A stretch of DNA of 64,000 nucleotides from Pegethrix bostrychoides GSE-TBD4-15B. Its GTDB lineage: Bacteria; Cyanobacteriota; Cyanobacteriia; Elainellales; Elainellaceae. Numbering within the stretch: position 1 is the stretch's first letter; each line of letters begins with the position of its first letter. The stretch spans positions 111,061 through 175,060 of the forward strand of contig JAHHHV010000066.1 of NCBI GenBank assembly GCA_019359155.1, read 5' to 3'. The translations under genes and the position numbers were made by a program. The notes under the pieces were generated by a model, which was not told the origin of the DNA, did no database searches, and was given only the letters and a program-made list of their open reading frames with translations. Of the stretch, positions 42,127 to 50,966 are shown piece by piece.

Positions 42127-43665
42127 ATGAGCGTTCTGAACCTAATCTCATTTTTCGGCATCTTCAGCCTCTGCGGGATTGCCTGGCTGTTTTCGGAGAA
42201 TCGGCGCTGGCGCTACTTTCCCTGGCGAGTGGTAATAGCTGGACTGCTGCTGCAATTTTTGCTGGCGGCGCTGGTCTTTATAGTTCCGGGAACCCGCGAT
42301 CTGCTGCAGATATTGAGTGCCCTGCTCAACGTGCTGTTTGAGGCCGCAGAAGCCGGAGCGCGGTTTGTGTTTGGGGCGCTCGTGCCGCTGCCGGGAGAAG
42401 AGCCGCTGCTGCTCGCGCCGCTGGCCGCTGGCGAAGTTTGCTCTAGCAGCACGGTTGGCGAGGTGATTACCGGACTCTGCGGCGTGCGGCTGGGCTATAT
42501 TTTTGCCATGCGAGCGCTGCCTGCGGTGATTTTCTTTTCGGCGCTGGTGTCGCTGCTCTACAGCCTCGGCATTTTGCAGGTGCTCACCCATCTGTTTGCC
42601 AAGATTTTTTATCAAACGATGCGGTTGAGCGGCGCAGAAGCCCTGAGCGGAGCCGCCAATATTTTTGTCGGGATTGAGGCGGCAATTGTGGTGCGGCCTT
42701 TTCTGGCGCGGATGACCCGCAGCGAGCTTTGCGCGATTCTCTCCTGCTGCTTTGGCACAACCGCTTCAACGGTGCTGGCCATCTATGCGCTGCTGCTGCG
42801 GCCTGTCTTTCCCAATATTTTGGGACATCTGGTTTCGGCTTCGGTCATGGCGATTCCGGCCTGCTTTCTGCTCTCCAAAATTTTGGTGCCCGAAACCGAA
42901 AAGCCGCTGACCACGGGCGGACTGCCAGATGCGTTTTTGGCAGCACAGTTTGACCCGGCGGCAGTGGAGGAGCCGCTCAGCCCAATGGATGCCGTGATTA
43001 CGGGCGCGATGGACGGCCTGCGGATGGCAGCGACGATTGCGGCAGTGCTGATTGCCGTGCTGGGGCTGGTGTTTCTGGTCAATCAATTTTTTGTAGGGCT
43101 GGCGGCGCTAGCGGATTCTAGCAACAGCCTGATGGCGCTGATTGGCCAGCTGTTTCAGGTCGTGAGCCTGCAAAATATACTGGGGCTGCTGTTTTTCCCG
43201 CTGACGCTCTTGACCGGCATTTCGCTGGATATCCGCGAGATCTGGGAGGCCTCGGTGCTGATTGGCCAACGGCTGCTGCAAACCGAAATTCCCTCTTACC
43301 AGCAGCTTGCGGCGGCTAGCGCTCTGCCTGCTGAGAGCCGGATTTTGAGCGACCGGGCGCTGCTAATTACCAGCTACGCGCTGTCTGGGTTTGCCCATTT
43401 TGCCTCAGTCGGGATTTTTGTGGGTGGCATTAGCGCCCTCGCGCCCACTCGTCGCAAAGAGATTGCCGCGCTGGGCTGGAAAGCGCTGTTTGCCGGAACG
43501 CTGGCCACCTACATGATTGCCTGCATGGCCGGACTATTCGATACGGGCAATCCCAGCATTTTGGGGCGACCTGCTGCCCCAGCAATTACGGCTCCAGCTC
43601 CCAGCCCTGATTCTGCCCCTAGCCCTGCCCCTAGCCCTGCGCCCAGTCCGACGCAGCAGCCTTGA
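42127..43665 (+). CDS. concentrative nucleoside transporter (CNT/NupC family)
   Basis: Sodium- or proton-coupled nucleoside importer of 512 residues. The CNT landmarks are present: the N-terminal helices (FFGIFSLCGIAWLFSENRRW), the gate domain with FAMRALPAVIFFSALVSLLY, the helical hairpin GAEALSGAANIFVGIEAAIV, MTRSELCAILSCCFGTTAST and the second half GISLDIREIWEASVLIGQRL with YALSGFAHFASVGIFVGGIS. The final 30 residues are a Pro/Ala/Ser repeat tail (SPAPSPAPSP) unlike the rest and probably grown by repeat expansion. Together with upp (55.0 kb) and a phosphoribosyltransferase (8.9 kb) it points to nucleoside/nucleobase salvage. Confidence 0.92.
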   Translation: MSVLNLISFFGIFSLCGIAWLFSENRRWRYFPWRVVIAGLLLQFLLAALVFIVPGTRDLLQILSALLNVLFEAAEAGARFVFGALVPLPGEEPLLLAPLAAGEVCSSSTVGEVITGLCGVRLGYIFAMRALPAVIFFSALVSLLYSLGILQVLTHLFAKIFYQTMRLSGAEALSGAANIFVGIEAAIVVRPFLARMTRSELCAILSCCFGTTASTVLAIYALLLRPVFPNILGHLVSASVMAIPACFLLSKILVPETEKPLTTGGLPDAFLAAQFDPAAVEEPLSPMDAVITGAMDGLRMAATIAAVLIAVLGLVFLVNQFFVGLAALADSSNSLMALIGQLFQVVSLQNILGLLFFPLTLLTGISLDIREIWEASVLIGQRLLQTEIPSYQQLAAASALPAESRILSDRALLITSYALSGFAHFASVGIFVGGISALAPTRRKEIAALGWKALFAGTLATYMIACMAGLFDTGNPSILGRPAAPAITAPAPSPDSAPSPAPSPAPSPTQQP

Positions 43666-43696
43666 GGGCGAGCCTGCTCCCATCTCTCTGCTCCCT

Positions 43697-44347
43697 TTAT
43701 TCGACCCGACTCACCTTGGCACGATACAGCAGCCTCTCGCCGTGACGATAGCCGGGATGCCTCACGGTGACGGCGTCTCCAGGGTCAGCGCTGCCTACAA
43801 TCAGCAAATGCTGCTGCGGATCGTAGGGCAGCACTGCGCCCACAGGAGCGAGCATTTCGACGTTCCAGGTCTTTAAAAGCGCTTCAATCGGGCGGATTAG
43901 CGGCAGGAGCTTGACGGCAGGCCAGTTCGGATCTGCGGCGGCTTTCTGCGCTGCTGCTGGATAGTAGGTCAGCCAGGATTCGAGTGCTTGTAGGCTAGTC
44001 TGCTGAAACTCCTGCTGCAACAACTGCCGCTGCTGGTCGAGCTGAATTTGCAGCCGCTGGTATTCTTGGCGGAGCTGAGCTGCGGTGGCGCTGGGAGTGG
44101 CGGAAATTCTGCTGGATTCTGAAAGCTCTAGCAGTTGCTCCAGCGAAACTTGCAACGTCTGAGCCAGCTTGATTACCACCTCCAGCCGCAGCTGCCGCAC
44201 TTGCCCCCGCCGCAACTGGTCAACCTGCCAGCGCGAGAGGCCAGCTGCCTGCGCTAAAGCTCGAAAGCTGGAAATGCCCAGAGGCTGCATGATGCCGCGC
44301 AGTGAGTCGCTGTAGTCAGGTTGAGCATAGTCAAGTTGAGCTGGCAT
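43697..44347 (-). CDS. HTH-domain protein with C-terminal GrpE-like region
   Basis: A 216-residue protein. Residues about 15-65 are a Cro/XRE-type helix-turn-helix (MQPLGISSFRALAQAAGLSR, WQVDQLRRGQVRQLRLEVVI, LAQTLQVSLEQLLEL). A coiled coil follows (QEYQRLQIQLDQQRQLLQQE), then a helical part. The last 40 residues (VGAVLPYDPQQHLLIV, GDAVTVRHPGYRHGERLLYR, AKV) strongly recall the beta-domain of GrpE, the DnaK nucleotide exchange factor. A DNA-binding domain joined to a GrpE-like module is unusual and seems limited to cyanobacteria. It may tie transcription to protein-folding stress, but this is inference. Confidence 0.75.
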   Translation of the reverse strand: MPAQLDYAQPDYSDSLRGIMQPLGISSFRALAQAAGLSRWQVDQLRRGQVRQLRLEVVIKLAQTLQVSLEQLLELSESSRISATPSATAAQLRQEYQRLQIQLDQQRQLLQQEFQQTSLQALESWLTYYPAAAQKAAADPNWPAVKLLPLIRPIEALLKTWNVEMLAPVGAVLPYDPQQHLLIVGSADPGDAVTVRHPGYRHGERLLYRAKVSRVE

Positions 44348-44354
44348 ATTCTGT

Positions 44355-44394
44355 CTCCTGAAATCAATCTCCTGAAATCAATCTCCTGAAATCA
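44355..44394. repeat. tandem repeat covering the rsmB stop codon
   Basis: CTCCTGAAATCAAT occurs three times in tandem (44355-44368, 44369-44382, then 44383-44394 partial). The stop codon of rsmB (TCA on the plus strand, 44392-44394) is inside the last unit. Confidence 0.85.
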
Positions 44395-45810
44395 GGCCGC
44401 TTTCCGCAGCCGCACCATAAAAAAGCCGTCGAGATTGTGCTGATGCGGCAAGAGCTTCACCCAGCCTTCTGGCTGAGCAAACGCAGCTGCCGGATGGCCG
44501 GGGGGCGGCGGCTCAATTCGCCAGTCGGCCTGAACATTTGCCGATGCCAAGAACTGCTGCACCATCGCCTCGTTTTCCGCCGGATGCAGTGTGCAAGTCG
44601 CATAGACCAGCACCCCATCAGGCTTGACCCAGTTCGCCGCCTGCGTCAGTAGTTCTGTCTGAAGCTGAGTTAGCTCCTGCACAGTTTGTGGGGTCTGCCG
44701 CCAGCGGGCATCGGCATGTCGATGTAGCGTCCCCAGCCCCGAACAGGGCACGTCTAGCAGCAGGCGGTCGGCTTGTAAGTCTGGATTTTGATCTGGGTTT
44801 TGGTTTTGATCTGGGTTTTGGTTTTGATCTGGGTTTTGGTTTTGATCTGGGTTTTGATCCTGGCTGTGGCGGCTATCCTGCACGACCATCTGAATGCTGC
44901 CAAGCTGAAGCCGCTCAACGTTCTGCTTGAGTTTTCGGAGCCGCGAAGCGTAGCGGTCATACGCCTTAATCTCGCCTCGATCCTGCATCAGCTCAGCGAT
45001 ATGGGTGGTTTTGCCACCCGGAGCCGCACAGGCATCAATCACCCGCTCACCGGGCTGCGGATCAAGCAGATGCCCCACCAGCTGAGCGCCACCGTCCTGC
45101 ACGGTCCACCAGCCCTGCTCAAATCCCGGCAGCTTCTGGATTGCGCCCGCTCCCTGCGCCAGCCGCAGCGCTTGAGGCAAATCATAGAGGCGACTGGTGG
45201 CAATTCCAGCCGCTTGCATGGCAGACTCTACCTGCTCCCGCGTCGCCCGCAGTGGGTTAACGCGAATGTCGATCAGTGGCGCTCGATTAAACCAATCGCA
45301 GAGCTGTTCGGTGGCATCTAAGCCAAACTGCTCCAGCCAGAGCTGCACAATCCAGTCAGGATAGCTATACTGCACGCCGATTCGGCTAGAGAGTTCTGCG
45401 GGCAGCTTAAGGCAATCTCGCTCCGCAGACTGGCGCAAATACTGCCGCAGCAGGCCGTTGACAAAGCCAGCCAGCCCCTTCAGTCCATTGAGCTTGGCTA
45501 GCTCGACGGTCGTATCGACAGCGGCAGCAGCAGGCACATGCGTTAGATAGCGGAGCTGATATAGCCCTAGATGCAGAATCAGCCGCAGATCAGGTGGCTG
45601 CTGCTGGGCGGGCTTTTTGGCAAACTGATTGATCAGCGCATCCAAGGTGCGCTGACGACGCAGACTGCCGTAGACTAGCTCAGTCATTAGGCGGCGATCA
45701 AGGCTACTGACGTCAGATTGCAAAACGCGGTCGAGGGCAATATCGGCAAATGCGCCACCTGCGACCGAACGCAGCGCCAGGAAGGCCAACTGTCGGGCAT
45801 TGTGAACCAT
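44392..45810 (-). CDS. rsmB: 16S rRNA (cytosine967-C5)-methyltransferase
   Basis: m5C methyltransferase acting on C967 of 16S rRNA. An N-terminal NusB-like RNA-binding domain (residues 1-140) is followed by the SAM methyltransferase domain: VIDACAAPGGKTTHIAELM (motif I), the PCSG motif with helper Cys (LLLDVPCSGLGTLHRHADAR), and ATCTLHPAEN with the nucleophilic Cys. Between motif I and PCSG there is an insertion of about 25 residues made of a repeated DQNPDQNQNP word; it lies on a surface loop and does not disrupt known motifs. ATG 45810 (MVHNARQLAFLAL) is preferred to a TTG at 45825. The length, about 472, is slightly more than usual because of the insertion. Confidence 0.94.
   Translation of the reverse strand: MVHNARQLAFLALRSVAGGAFADIALDRVLQSDVSSLDRRLMTELVYGSLRRQRTLDALINQFAKKPAQQQPPDLRLILHLGLYQLRYLTHVPAAAAVDTTVELAKLNGLKGLAGFVNGLLRQYLRQSAERDCLKLPAELSSRIGVQYSYPDWIVQLWLEQFGLDATEQLCDWFNRAPLIDIRVNPLRATREQVESAMQAAGIATSRLYDLPQALRLAQGAGAIQKLPGFEQGWWTVQDGGAQLVGHLLDPQPGERVIDACAAPGGKTTHIAELMQDRGEIKAYDRYASRLRKLKQNVERLQLGSIQMVVQDSRHSQDQNPDQNQNPDQNQNPDQNQNPDQNPDLQADRLLLDVPCSGLGTLHRHADARWRQTPQTVQELTQLQTELLTQAANWVKPDGVLVYATCTLHPAENEAMVQQFLASANVQADWRIEPPPPGHPAAAFAQPEGWVKLLPHQHNLDGFFMVRLRKAA
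44790..44856. repeat. 18-bp minisatellite inside rsmB
   Basis: GATCTGGGTTTTGGTTTT occurs three full times (44790-44807, 44808-44825, 44826-44843) and is followed by a partial fourth copy. Because the unit is 18 bases, copy number changes keep the reading frame. On the coding strand it encodes a repeating QNPDQN word. Confidence 0.95.
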
Positions 45811-45868
45811 ACGAGTCAGAAGCAAATCCTAGAGGCAGAAATTCAAGACAGAAATTGAGCGGCAGCAA

Positions 45869-48409
45869 TCAAGCAGGGCGCTCGACCGGTTCGCGATGGC
45901 TAAGCGCCGCTTTGGGATAGGGAATGCGCTGGTGGTTTGACTGCTGCCAGACCTGGACGAAAATTTCGCCAATCGTGCTCATCTCGGCGCGTGAGAGGCT
46001 AGAGTCACTCAGCTGCTGATCCTGCCAGCGGGCGCGCAGAATGCGGTTGACCATCGCCAGCGCCTCGTCAGGGCTAGCATCCTTCAAGGAGCGCAGCGCC
46101 GCCTCGCAGGAGTCGGCCAGCATCACAATCCCCGTCTCGCGCGACTGGGGTCTGGGGCCACTATAGCGAAAGTCAGCTTCCTCCACGATTAGCGTTGGGT
46201 CAGCTTTGGCTCGCTCCAGCGCCTGATGATAAAAGTAGCTAATCGGCATCTCGCCCTGATGCTCTGGAATAAAAGCCTGAATCGCCTTGGGCAAGTGGCA
46301 GCGTCGCGCCATCACCAGCCCTTCGCTGACATGCTTTTTAATAATGGTCGCACTCTGCCAGGGGTCATCAATCAGGTCATGCTTGTTGGGGCCGCCCATC
46401 TGATTTTCGATGAAGCCCAGTGGGTCATGCATTTTGCCGATGTCGTGATAGAGGGTTCCAGCTCGTACCAGCTCGACGTTACAGCCCAATGCCCGCGCCG
46501 CCGCCTCGGCTAGAGTGGCCACAAACAGCGTATGTTGAAACGTGCCAGGAGCTTCAGAAGCCAGTCGCTTCAGCAGCGGTCGGTTGGGATTGGCTAGCTC
46601 AGCTAAGCGAATCGGCGTAATTAGATCAAAAAAGCGCTCCATGTAGGGGCTGAGTCCCAGCGCCACAATGCTCCAGGTTAAGCCCATCAGACATTGCAGC
46701 GCCGCGCTGGTGAGGACAACATACCAGACGGGCTGAGTTGCCGTACTCATCATCAGGCTGAGCAGCAGATAGACCACGCCTTGGGTCAGGCCAACCGCTC
46801 CACCCAGCATCGCCAGCTCTTCGCGGGAGCGCAGATGCCCGGTAATGGCAGCGCCCAGTAGTCCGCCAATCGCGCTAGCGATCCAGTTGTTCCAGGTGAC
46901 TTCCAGACCAATTGGCAGCAGAATGCTCAGCAAACCCACAGTGGTTACGCCCAGAGCCGAGCCGTAAAAGCTGCCGATGAGCAGACCAATCGCAGGCAGG
47001 TTGGAGGAGGGCAAATTCAGCGCTAGCACCAGCGGCACCGTCAAGATCAGCAGCAGGATCAGGCCATAGTCGCGACGGCGGAGACCCGGATTATAGCGAT
47101 GCTCAACCACCAAAAATAGAGCAACCGCACCGCTGATTAGCGCGCCAAAGCCTAGCAGCCCGCCCCAGTTAATCCGGCGGCGGCTAAGGCCAAAAGAGTC
47201 TAGCAGCACAAAGTCTGTCTGCGTAATTCGTTTGCCTGCCTGTACCACCACCTCGCCCCGCCGGATCTCGACCACCACGTTTTCTACGGCTTGGGCAGCC
47301 TGCTCCGCTCTGAGCTTAGTCTGCTCTGGATCTTGCACCAGATTGGGCTTCAGCACGGCACCCAGCAGACCTGCGGCAATCGGGCTGAGGTTGGGCGGCA
47401 GGTCAGATTGCAGCTGTGTTTGAATCGCGGCTTCCAGAATTGGGTCAGGCAGACCGGGGGCAATGCCCTGGCTAAGAATCCGCTCTACCGCGCCCCGGAT
47501 GGCCACCTTGAGCTGATTCCAGTCAGAATCGCTGAGGCTAAACAGGCTGGCATCGTAAAAATTAATCTCTGACGGCTCGGCAGTCAGTGCCGCCAGCGCC
47601 GCCTTATATCGCTGTCGGGCCCGCAGACTGACTTCAATCAAGGCTGAGACATCTTCTACAGAGTTAGAGCGCCGATAGGTTCGCAGCTCTGAAATTGCCA
47701 CTCTCAGCGCTTCATCTGAAACTGAACTGGGAGATTCCTCACTTGCGGGCGCGGGCGTAATGCTCACTCCCTCAATCGAAGCCAGCGCCATCCGCCAGTT
47801 CCATTCTTCGGTCTGCCGCAGATATCGCTGAGCTGGCGTGGAGAGTGCCGCAGTGTCGAGATAGGGAAATGCTCCAGCCTGCTGCCGGAGTTCGTCGCCC
47901 CGATCCAGCAGCCGCTGTAGGGCACGATAGATATCTTGGTTAGCGCTTTGATCAATTGTTAAAACGGGCACAGCCGCTAGGCGAGCTGCTTTTCGGTTGG
48001 CCTCGGTTGTTTTGGTATCGATAACTTTGGCGGAAGCGGGCGCTCTTAGCGTCTGGGGCGCAATCGTCTCCACGCCGAGCTGCGGCTCATTGTAGAAGCG
48101 GTAGCCAATTGCGCTGGTCAGCAGCAGCACCGCAACTGTTAGCAAAACGACTTGCTGCATCCGCCCGTTCACATATTTTTTGCGCTGAAACCGGACTGGA
48201 GAGCGCATATAGTCCAGAATACTGGCTGGTTTCAAATAGGTGCGGATGAGCTGCTGAGCGTGATTGGCCAAGGCTCTCCCCTGGGTTTGGCCTTGAACTA
48301 GCCCTAGCTGGCAGCGTCGAATCAGCTCTAAGCCTGTTTCCGAGGAATTCGGCAGATGTCTCTGTCGCCATTGCCCAACCTGCTGAACCCAAGCGCGAAA
48401 AGATTTCAT
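45869..48409 (-). CDS. 7TM-HD family phosphodiesterase (PgpH-like)
   Basis: Large membrane protein (846 residues from ATG 48409, MKSFRAWVQQVG) of the 7TMR-HD family, whose PgpH members hydrolyse c-di-AMP. A cytosolic N-terminus and one membrane helix (QVVLLTVAVLLLTSAIGYRF) precede an extracytoplasmic 7TMR-HDED domain (about 80-400), then seven membrane helices (about 415-620) and the cytosolic HD domain: HTLFVATLAEAAARALGCNV, ELVRAGTLYHDIGKMHDP (HDIGK). A further conserved EHQGEMPISYFYHQAL contributes to metal binding. C-di-AMP governs potassium and osmotic balance in cyanobacteria. The frame is open to 48490, but the additional residues are Cys/Arg-rich and unlikely to be native. Confidence 0.9.
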   Translation of the reverse strand: MKSFRAWVQQVGQWRQRHLPNSSETGLELIRRCQLGLVQGQTQGRALANHAQQLIRTYLKPASILDYMRSPVRFQRKKYVNGRMQQVVLLTVAVLLLTSAIGYRFYNEPQLGVETIAPQTLRAPASAKVIDTKTTEANRKAARLAAVPVLTIDQSANQDIYRALQRLLDRGDELRQQAGAFPYLDTAALSTPAQRYLRQTEEWNWRMALASIEGVSITPAPASEESPSSVSDEALRVAISELRTYRRSNSVEDVSALIEVSLRARQRYKAALAALTAEPSEINFYDASLFSLSDSDWNQLKVAIRGAVERILSQGIAPGLPDPILEAAIQTQLQSDLPPNLSPIAAGLLGAVLKPNLVQDPEQTKLRAEQAAQAVENVVVEIRRGEVVVQAGKRITQTDFVLLDSFGLSRRRINWGGLLGFGALISGAVALFLVVEHRYNPGLRRRDYGLILLLILTVPLVLALNLPSSNLPAIGLLIGSFYGSALGVTTVGLLSILLPIGLEVTWNNWIASAIGGLLGAAITGHLRSREELAMLGGAVGLTQGVVYLLLSLMMSTATQPVWYVVLTSAALQCLMGLTWSIVALGLSPYMERFFDLITPIRLAELANPNRPLLKRLASEAPGTFQHTLFVATLAEAAARALGCNVELVRAGTLYHDIGKMHDPLGFIENQMGGPNKHDLIDDPWQSATIIKKHVSEGLVMARRCHLPKAIQAFIPEHQGEMPISYFYHQALERAKADPTLIVEEADFRYSGPRPQSRETGIVMLADSCEAALRSLKDASPDEALAMVNRILRARWQDQQLSDSSLSRAEMSTIGEIFVQVWQQSNHQRIPYPKAALSHREPVERPA

Positions 48410-48795
48410 GAGCGACACCCAGCAGCTAAATCGGCGGTAAATGGGGCAAATACACAGACTAGCAGAAGGCAAAATCGCATGGCGCAGCAATAAGACAGAT
48501 CTTCTGGCATTTTGCGTTATCTGATTTGAGGATGGAGATCAGATGCGAGGATGGAGATCGCAGTCGCAGTTCGCGCAGCGGCAGTCTGCTGCCTGTTTAG
48601 GTCTGTTGCCTGTTTAGGTCTGCTACCTGTTTAGGCTAACGCTGAGTCATGAGGCTGGGGGGTGAAGCTAAAGCAGAGAGACGGGTCTATTTTAACGCTC
48701 TGTTCTCTCGATAGATGACCTCACACCTGAATTATTCATCAGACAACTGCTGAGACAGCCAGTGAGAATTTGACATCCGACCGCCGCGCCTGATT
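48410..48795. other. 386-base intergenic region with short tandem repeats
   Basis: No convincing gene. It holds two slippage-type repeats: GAGGATGGAGATC at 48528-48540 and 48547-48559, and a 17-base unit GCCTGTTTAGGTCTGYT at 48591-48607 and 48608-48624 with a partial third copy to about 48635. An AT-richer zone at 48690-48760 may hold regulatory sequence. No terminator-like hairpin was recognised. Confidence 0.6.
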
Positions 48796-49689
48796 TCAGC
48801 TCCGCCGAATCACGCGCGGCGCGGCAACTAGACCCAGATGAGGCTGCTGCAACCCCTGATTGAAATTCGGATCAAAACTCGCGCCTGACCACTGCCCTGA
48901 CCACTGCATAAATAGCCGATCGACAAACTGTAAGAGCCGTAGCTCTCCAGCCTGCAAGTCGATTGGCAGTCTTGTGCCTAGTTCCATATCCAGTTCCCCT
49001 ATGCCGTTGTAGAGTCCCGACAGTATGCCCAGAACTGCACCTGCGATGCCTAGATTAAAGGGTTGCGGTTTGGTCGCCATAGCCCCAATCATTCGGTGCA
49101 GCCGCAGCAGCGAAATCCGCAAGCTGTCAGGACTGCTCAGGAAGCTATAGAGCGCCACAACCAGGGTGAAGTCTGCTGGATCTACGGCTCTGAGCGCTTG
49201 CATAACGACTGCCAGATCGGTGGGTTGAGTTAGCCAGATCTGGACTTGCAGCAGCTTTTGCACCAGCGGTAGATCTAGCGCTAAATCCAGATCGCGAGCC
49301 ACTTGGAGGATCAGCTCAGAGGGAACAAACCGCTCTCTCAAAATCAAAGAAATGATCTGCCCCAAGATAGCGGCATCTAGCCCAAGCTCTGAAGACTGAG
49401 ACTCCCGCAACACTTGCTGGAGCTGCTGAGGCTGGTCATGGTAGAGCAGGGCAACTGGCAGTAGATTGCTGGGCAGATTGCTGGGCATTTGGCAGCTGCT
49501 GCTGGGATCTGTCACATCTGCCGTCAAATCAAGCTCACCTAGCCAGACTTGGGTTGCGTTCAGTACTTGGAGACTCCAGCTAGCGGGTGGCGAAGGAATA
49601 GCCGCTAGACTAGAGCTGACCGTCAAGCTCTCGCCAAGCCCCATCCCCCAGAACGCGCCGCGAAATCGGTTAATCAAAGAGTCTTGCAT
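48796..49689 (-). CDS. degenerate ADP-ribosylglycohydrolase-like protein
   Basis: A 297-residue all-helical protein. Its start (MQDSLINRFRGAFWGMGLGE) and C-terminal AIAGAVLGIL-like segment (FNLGIAGAVLGILSGLYNGI) correspond to the first helix and the last conserved helix of ADP-ribosylglycohydrolases (family core 'RfrGaLlGlaiGDalG' and 'agailGalyGl'). The magnesium-binding residues of active enzymes are absent: the GDALG Asp is replaced (GLGESL) and no DDT motif is visible. It is therefore probably a pseudoenzyme, perhaps binding rather than cleaving ADP-ribose. A Ser/Pro/Asn-rich loop (SSSCQMPSNLPSNLLP) near residue 65 again shows a small duplication. Confidence 0.65.
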   Translation of the reverse strand: MQDSLINRFRGAFWGMGLGESLTVSSSLAAIPSPPASWSLQVLNATQVWLGELDLTADVTDPSSSCQMPSNLPSNLLPVALLYHDQPQQLQQVLRESQSSELGLDAAILGQIISLILRERFVPSELILQVARDLDLALDLPLVQKLLQVQIWLTQPTDLAVVMQALRAVDPADFTLVVALYSFLSSPDSLRISLLRLHRMIGAMATKPQPFNLGIAGAVLGILSGLYNGIGELDMELGTRLPIDLQAGELRLLQFVDRLFMQWSGQWSGASFDPNFNQGLQQPHLGLVAAPRVIRRS

Positions 49690-49793
49690 AGTGGCATATT
49701 ATCTGCATCTTGCTTAAGCGAGTTGATGAATCTCAATACTGACTTGCTTAGCATCGTAAAATAAAGTTGCAATCTAGCTGAGGATTTAGGGCA

Positions 49794-50828
49794 GTGAACC
49801 GCCAAGTGAATCACCAAGCAAACCGCCAAGCAAACCGCTATCTGACTCATCGCCAGCCGCATATCAGCTTGACAACCCCAATTCAGCCCGCTCAGCCCGC
49901 TCAAAAGCAAGTCAGACTCCGAGCCAATCCAGCCCTGCGGTTCGTCCTGCCAAGTCTGCTGGCAGCAGCTGCTGGACTGTTCGGCGACTTGCCTATCGCC
50001 CAGAGCCAAGCGCCCAGTCCAGCTAGCAGTCCAGCTAGCAGTCCAGCCAATAGCTCAACTAGCAGCCCAGCGAGTCCAGTCCAGCGGCCTACGCTCAATT
50101 TAGGCAGTCAGGGTGAGGCGGTTACCGAACTACAGGTATTGCTTAAGCTGTTGGGCTACTACACTGGCACGGTGGACGGTCAGTATCAGGAAAGCACGGT
50201 TGCAGCAGTTTCAGCTTTCCAGCAGACGGTTCAGCTTCAGCCCGACGGCATTGCCGGAATTGCAACCTGGGAGCGACTGCTGCCGACTGCCCCGCCTATC
50301 CAGCCCATTCCGCAACAGGCTGCTGTGCCTGCTCCATCTAGCGTGATTCCCAGCGTGATTCCTTCAGGCGCAACGCTGACTCCAGTTCCTCCTGCTCAGC
50401 CGAGCTTTCCAAGCCCAACTGCGGCTCCTGCGGCTCCTGCCCCATCTGCCGCAGCTTTAACGCCCAGTCCGGCAGCCAGTCCAGCAGCCAGTCCAGCAGC
50501 CAGTCCAGCCAGTCCAGCGGCTAGCCCAAATCAAGGCTATACGCCTGTTACCCCCGCCCCCACTCCCGCGCCTACCCCCGCGCCCGCTACCGCAGCCGTT
50601 AATCCTGCTCCTAGCACAAGTGAGATAGTTGTCCTCAGGCGCGGCATGGAAGGCGAAGCCGTAACCCAGCTCCAGCAGCGGCTTCAGGCAATTGGTGTAT
50701 TTTCCGGCACGATTGACGGCATATTTGGTGCAGAAACTGAGCTGGCCGTTCAGGAAGCCCAGCGCAAATTCAGCCTCGAACCTGATGGCGTAGTCGGTTC
50801 GGCAACCTGGGCGGTGCTGCGCCCCTAG
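49794..50828 (+). CDS. secreted protein with two peptidoglycan-binding domains
   Basis: A 344-residue exported protein with two PGRP-type PG_binding_1 domains: residues about 100-165 (LGSQGEAVTELQVLLKLLGY, then GQYQESTVAAVSAFQQ) and about 280-344 (MEGEAVTQLQQRLQAIGVFS, then LEPDGVVGSATWAVL). They are joined by a long Pro/Ala/Ser linker built of SPAASPAASPA-like words. A 50-residue basic, Gln/Asn-rich N-terminus precedes the apolar segment FVLPSLLAAAAGLFG, which acts as signal sequence or anchor. The start is a GTG (49794); a shorter start inside the N-terminal tail is possible. No catalytic domain is present, so it presumably tethers to or organises the cell wall. Confidence 0.88.
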   Translation: MNRQVNHQANRQANRYLTHRQPHISLTTPIQPAQPAQKQVRLRANPALRFVLPSLLAAAAGLFGDLPIAQSQAPSPASSPASSPANSSTSSPASPVQRPTLNLGSQGEAVTELQVLLKLLGYYTGTVDGQYQESTVAAVSAFQQTVQLQPDGIAGIATWERLLPTAPPIQPIPQQAAVPAPSSVIPSVIPSGATLTPVPPAQPSFPSPTAAPAAPAPSAAALTPSPAASPAASPAASPASPAASPNQGYTPVTPAPTPAPTPAPATAAVNPAPSTSEIVVLRRGMEGEAVTQLQQRLQAIGVFSGTIDGIFGAETELAVQEAQRKFSLEPDGVVGSATWAVLRP

Positions 50829-50966
50829 CTGCCCTGTCCTGCCTGCCTGTCCTGCCAACCCTGCACCTATGAATTTTGGTAAACCTTTGCGGCAAGACCA
50901 GAGCGCTATGCTAATTTAAATTTAGGCACAGAACAGATACACCCAACCCCCTCCAGACTTGAGCCT

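Noticed and set aside
44788..45321. Open frame of 177 codons on the plus strand beginning with a VLIWVLVLIW-like repeat
   Set aside because: It is the antisense translation of the rsmB minisatellite and methyltransferase domain, not an independent membrane protein.
49995..50600. Repetitive CCAGCCAGT-like words resembling a direct-repeat or CRISPR-like array
   Set aside because: They lie in frame inside the peptidoglycan-binding protein and encode its Ser/Pro/Ala linker; there are no uniform spacers.
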